NCBI GenBank assembly: GCA_002329485.1
Contig: DCTZ01000030.1
Span: 5,466 to 23,621, forward strand
Reading direction: 5' to 3'
Length of the DNA stretch: 18,156 nucleotides
Source: Caryophanales bacterium UBA1427
GTDB lineage: Bacteria; Bacillota_I; Bacilli_A; ML615J-28; CAG-313
The translations under genes were made by a program, and so were the position numbers. The notes beneath the pieces are model-generated. The model saw nothing but the letters and a program-made list of their open reading frames with translations, was not told the origin of the DNA and searched no databases. Each line of letters starts with the position of its first letter. The stretch's first letter is position 1. Shown piece by piece: positions 15,485-18,156 of this stretch.

Positions 15485-17545
15485 ATGAAAGAATATTTAG
15501 CAAAAGAAATCAGAAATGTCGCCATCTTGGGACATATGGGTTCGGGAAAGACGAGTCTTGCGGAATCGTTCCTTTACGTCAGCAAAGCCATTTCGAAAAA
15601 AGGCGAAGTAGAACGTAAAAACACCGTATCCGACTGGCTTCCCGAAGAACAAAACCGTTTGACTTCCTTGTCAACTTCACTTATTCCCCTTGAATGGAAA
15701 AATTATAAGCTCAATGTCCTTGACACACCGGGATCGGAAGAATTTGTCGGCGAACACGAAAATGTTTTGAATGTCGTCAATTCCGCCGTAATCTTGCTTG
15801 ATGCCACCAAAGGCGTGGAAGTCGGAACCGAACGGGTGTGGGACGAAGTAAGCAAACGCAATTTGCCTACGATAATTTTTGTCAATAAAATGGATAAAGA
15901 AAATGTTAAAGTCGACCGCGTTTTGGAAAGCATCAATAAGACTTTCGGCCAAAAAGCCATTCCGCTTTGCTGGCCGCTCGGAGGCGAAAACGATTTCCAA
16001 GGTTTCTTTAACATTGTCAATAAAAAAGAATATCGCATCAGCGGCGATTCGACCATAGAAGGCGATTTATCGGACGAAGCGCTGAGCAAATACGATGAAT
16101 TGTACGAAAAAGTGGTGGAAGCGGTAGCCGAAACGAGCGAAGAATTGTTGGAAAAATTCTTCGGCGGCGAAGAATTGACCCAAGACGAACTTAACGACGG
16201 TTTAAGAACCGGTGTTTTGAACGGCGATATTATTCCGATAGTTTTCGGTTCGGCGGTTAAAAACGTCTGCGTTCATGAATTGTTGAATATGATGAGTACG
16301 CTGCTTCCTAGTCCCCTTGACGCTAAACCAAAAACCGGCGTCAACCCTAAAACCGGCGACAAAATCACCCGCCTTCCGGACGAAAACCTGCCGTTCTCGG
16401 GTTATGTCTTCAAGACCATTATTGACCCGTTCCTTGGCACCATGAATTTATTTTATGTGGCCAGCGGAAATACCAAAGGTTTAGCCGATCCTTATTTGGC
16501 CAATAAAGACCAAACCATTAAAGTCGGCCAATTCGTAACCTTAATGGGCAAAACCCAAATTCCGGTTGATGTATTGCATGCCGGAGATATCGGAGTTGCC
16601 TTAAAAATGGATTTGGAAACCGGCGCAACTTTCTGCGATCGGAGAGATCCGGTTTTGTATGATGCGGTGGAAATTCCGACACCGATTATTTATGTCGCAA
16701 TCGTTGCCAAAACCAAACAAGACGAAGACAAGATTTCTTCCGCTTTGCAACGTTTGAACATCGAAGACCCTTCGTTTGAAATCAAACGTAACCCGGAAAC
16801 CAGCCAATTGTTGATCGGCGGTCAGGGTATGACTCATATCGGCTACATTCTCGATAAGATGAAGAACATGTACAAAGTCGATGTCGACATTACGGAACCA
16901 AAAATCGTTTACCGCGAAACAATCCGTAAAGTTGGTTCCGCTCAAGGACGCCATAAGAAACAATCAGGGGGTGCCGGACAATTCGGTGATGTTTGGATTC
17001 GTTTCGAACCAATCCCTGACGGTTTCGAATTTGCTTCCGAAGTCGTCGGCGGTGCCGTTCCGAAAAACTTCTTCCCGGCCGTTGAAAAAGGTTTAATCGA
17101 AACCTTGGAACACGGGCCGCTAGCCGGATTCCCGGTAATCGGCGTGAGAGCCGTTCTTTATGACGGATCTTACCACCCGGTTGACTCCAACGAAATTTCC
17201 TTTAAGCTTGCCGCCGCATTAGCTTTCAAAGAAGCCTGCAAGACTATCCGTCCTACCATCCTCGAACCGATTATGGAAGTCGAAGTTACCGTTAAAGACG
17301 AATATGTCGGCGACATCATGGGCGATATGAACAAACGCCGCGGCCAAGTTCTCGGTATCGAACCGAGACAAGGCGGTAGACAAGTAGTCTTCGCGCAAGT
17401 TCCGGAAGCCGAAATCATTAAGTATGCAACCGACCTTAAGGCCATGACCCAAGGCAGCGGTCACTTTACCAGAAAATTTGTCCGCTACGAAGAAGTTCCG
17501 GAACATCTGATTGCCAAAATTGTGGAAGAATACAAGAAACAATAA
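15485..17545 (+). CDS. EF-G-like translation GTPase paralogue (EF-G2/FusA2 type)
   Basis: A 686-residue protein with the EF-G domain order: G domain (1 to about 270), domain II, domain III (LNIEDPSFEI), domain IV (YRETIRKVG, KKQSGGAGQFGDV, DGSYHPVDSNEISF) and domain V (MEVEVTVKDEYVGDIMGDMNKRRG). The G1 motif is GHMGSGKTSL (16-25) where canonical EF-G has AHIDAGKTT. G4 NKMD (134-137) is normal. Two key positions differ: G3 is DTPGSEEF, so Ser84 replaces the catalytic His of DTPGH, and switch I reads NRLTSL where EF-G has ERGITI, replacing the invariant Thr by Ser. These place it with EF-G2/FusA2-type paralogues and suggest weak or altered GTP hydrolysis. The ribosome-contacting tip of domain IV is kept. 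It has its own promoter and terminator; canonical fusA presumably lies elsewhere. GGAGG is four bases before ATG 15485. Confidence 0.92.
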   Translation: MKEYLAKEIRNVAILGHMGSGKTSLAESFLYVSKAISKKGEVERKNTVSDWLPEEQNRLTSLSTSLIPLEWKNYKLNVLDTPGSEEFVGEHENVLNVVNSAVILLDATKGVEVGTERVWDEVSKRNLPTIIFVNKMDKENVKVDRVLESINKTFGQKAIPLCWPLGGENDFQGFFNIVNKKEYRISGDSTIEGDLSDEALSKYDELYEKVVEAVAETSEELLEKFFGGEELTQDELNDGLRTGVLNGDIIPIVFGSAVKNVCVHELLNMMSTLLPSPLDAKPKTGVNPKTGDKITRLPDENLPFSGYVFKTIIDPFLGTMNLFYVASGNTKGLADPYLANKDQTIKVGQFVTLMGKTQIPVDVLHAGDIGVALKMDLETGATFCDRRDPVLYDAVEIPTPIIYVAIVAKTKQDEDKISSALQRLNIEDPSFEIKRNPETSQLLIGGQGMTHIGYILDKMKNMYKVDVDITEPKIVYRETIRKVGSAQGRHKKQSGGAGQFGDVWIRFEPIPDGFEFASEVVGGAVPKNFFPAVEKGLIETLEHGPLAGFPVIGVRAVLYDGSYHPVDSNEISFKLAAALAFKEACKTIRPTILEPIMEVEVTVKDEYVGDIMGDMNKRRGQVLGIEPRQGGRQVVFAQVPEAEIIKYATDLKAMTQGSGHFTRKFVRYEEVPEHLIAKIVEEYKKQ

Positions 17546-17573
17546 TACTTAATCAATTGATTTTGCAATTATC

Positions 17574-17607
17574 AGGATTGATTCTCCTTTGGGAGTCAAT
17601 CCTTTTT
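17574..17607 (+). terminator. Intrinsic terminator after the EF-G-like gene
   Basis: AGGATTGA (17574-17581) pairs with TCAATCCT (17596-17603). After a two-base bulge, CTCC (17584-17587) pairs with GGAG (17592-17595) around loop TTTG. A T-tract at 17603-17607 and further T-rich bases follow. Confidence 0.88.
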
Positions 17608-17659
17608 ATTTTGAAAGAAAAAGAAAGCAATTTGGGAATAACAAATTCTTTGCTTATTA

Positions 17660-17668
17660 TGGTATAAT
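17660..17668 (+). promoter_or_regulatory. Extended -10 promoter for the AraC-family gene
   Basis: TGGTATAAT gives a perfect -10 with TGn extension, 22 bases before ATG 17691. No good -35 hexamer is seen. GAAGAAGG (17678-17685) is the probable ribosome binding site. Confidence 0.65.
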
Positions 17669-17690
17669 TTTCCTCGGAAGAAGGTTAATT

Positions 17691-18156
17691 ATGGGAAGTT
17701 TTAAAGAAGCAATCCTTGATACTTTGGAATATATCGAAAACAACCTGAAAACGGAAATAACTTTGGAGCAACTCGCAAGAAGGGTCAATTATTCCAAGTA
17801 CCATTTCGCCCGAGGTTTTATTTTTTATGTCGGGACATCCATTATGGACTATGTCAACACCCGCCGTTTGATTCATGCCATCTCGGAAATCAAAACCGGA
17901 AAAAAGGCCAGCGACGTTATCTACGATTACGGGTTTGCCACCTTGACCGGTTTCACCAAAGCTTTCAAACGGAAATTCGGGACCACACCGTCCCAGTTTA
18001 AAGCCTCTTTGGATATTTCGATTCCCCCGCTATCCCTAAATTACCTGATTTACAATAATATCAAAGGAGATTTTCTGATGGAACCAAAAATCATTTCGAA
18101 AGAAAAATTCACGATTGCGGGCTTTGCCTTTTTAACCACCACCAAGAATAACCAAA
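17691..18156 (+). CDS. AraC-family regulator, start of GyrI-like effector domain (3' partial)
   Basis: The frame runs from ATG 17691 off the right edge, giving 155 visible residues. The N-terminal 105 residues hold a two-helix-turn-helix AraC DNA-binding domain: ITLEQLARRVNYSKYHFAR for the first, SDVIYDYGFATLTGFTKAFK followed by FGTTPSQFK for the second. After a linker, MEPKIISKEKFTIAGFAF looks like the start of a GyrI-like/AraC effector-binding domain, as in Rob- or BmrR-type regulators that respond to small amphipathic molecules. DNA binding at the N terminus with the ligand domain after it is normal for this subgroup. No target gene is visible in the window. The family call is firm; the effector domain is cut off and therefore tentative. 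Confidence 0.88.
   Translation, partial: MGSFKEAILDTLEYIENNLKTEITLEQLARRVNYSKYHFARGFIFYVGTSIMDYVNTRRLIHAISEIKTGKKASDVIYDYGFATLTGFTKAFKRKFGTTPSQFKASLDISIPPLSLNYLIYNNIKGDFLMEPKIISKEKFTIAGFAFLTTTKNNQ

Noticed and set aside
15677..16089. Two overlapping minus-strand frames opposite the EF-G-like G domain.
   Set aside because: They mirror the codon pattern of the conserved GTPase gene, and no promoter, ribosome site or domain supports them.
17551..17562. Perfect palindrome AATCAATTGATT after the EF-G-like gene.
   Set aside because: Short and AT-rich, between a stop codon and a clear terminator; no sign of an operator.

Overview
The window looks like chromosomal DNA of a low-to-moderate GC, monoderm bacterium of the Bacillota, probably in or near Bacilli or the acholeplasma-type Mollicutes. 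The reasons are the Shine-Dalgarno sites of the GGAGG type, sigma-A-like promoters, U-tailed intrinsic terminators, a DarA-type c-di-AMP receptor, a LytTR/DUF3021 pair and lipoprotein/ABC genes without outer-membrane partners. Trp is written TGG and TGA ends several genes (4105, 5788, 14892), so the code is standard, not the mycoplasma code. No rRNA, tRNA, CRISPR array, insertion sequence or phage gene is visible. Genes are tightly packed and the longest gap is about 195 bases. The species assignment is inference.

Region 1 (3-3113, +): the 3' part of a PAS-PAS-GGDEF-HD-GYP c-di-GMP enzyme open at the left edge, a six-span DUF308/HdeD-like membrane protein, and a radical SAM protein overlapping it, closed by a terminator whose stem covers the radical SAM stop codon. 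Region 2 (about 3167-7904, +): five closely spaced or overlapping genes that read as one operon: a LytTR regulator, a DUF3021-like four-span membrane protein, an unrecognised secreted/anchored protein, an aldo/keto reductase with two C-terminal iron-sulfur motifs, and an intracellular type I pullulanase. A strong bidirectional terminator lies between this operon and the next, convergent one.

Region 3 (7908-14120, -): a promoter with good -35 and -10 elements drives a WG-repeat lipoprotein and then two paralogous single-chain ABC proteins (N-terminal ATPase fused to a MacB/FtsX-type permease with a large extracellular domain). The likeliest reading is a heterodimeric type VII ABC machine with a surface lipoprotein partner; its substrate is unknown. 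Region 4 (14161-15357, +): a stand-alone GlmU-type nucleotidyltransferase domain followed by the c-di-AMP receptor DarA/PstA, which has its own promoter. Region 5 (15409-17607, +): a divergent EF-G paralogue lacking the usual catalytic His and switch I Thr, with a leader hairpin and a terminator. Region 6 (17660 to the right edge, +): the start of an AraC-family regulator that appears to lead into a GyrI-like ligand domain.

Most worth a second look are the WG-lipoprotein/twin fused-ABC operon, the LytTR operon joined to carbohydrate and redox enzymes with an orphan surface protein, and the EF-G paralogue with altered GTPase motifs.
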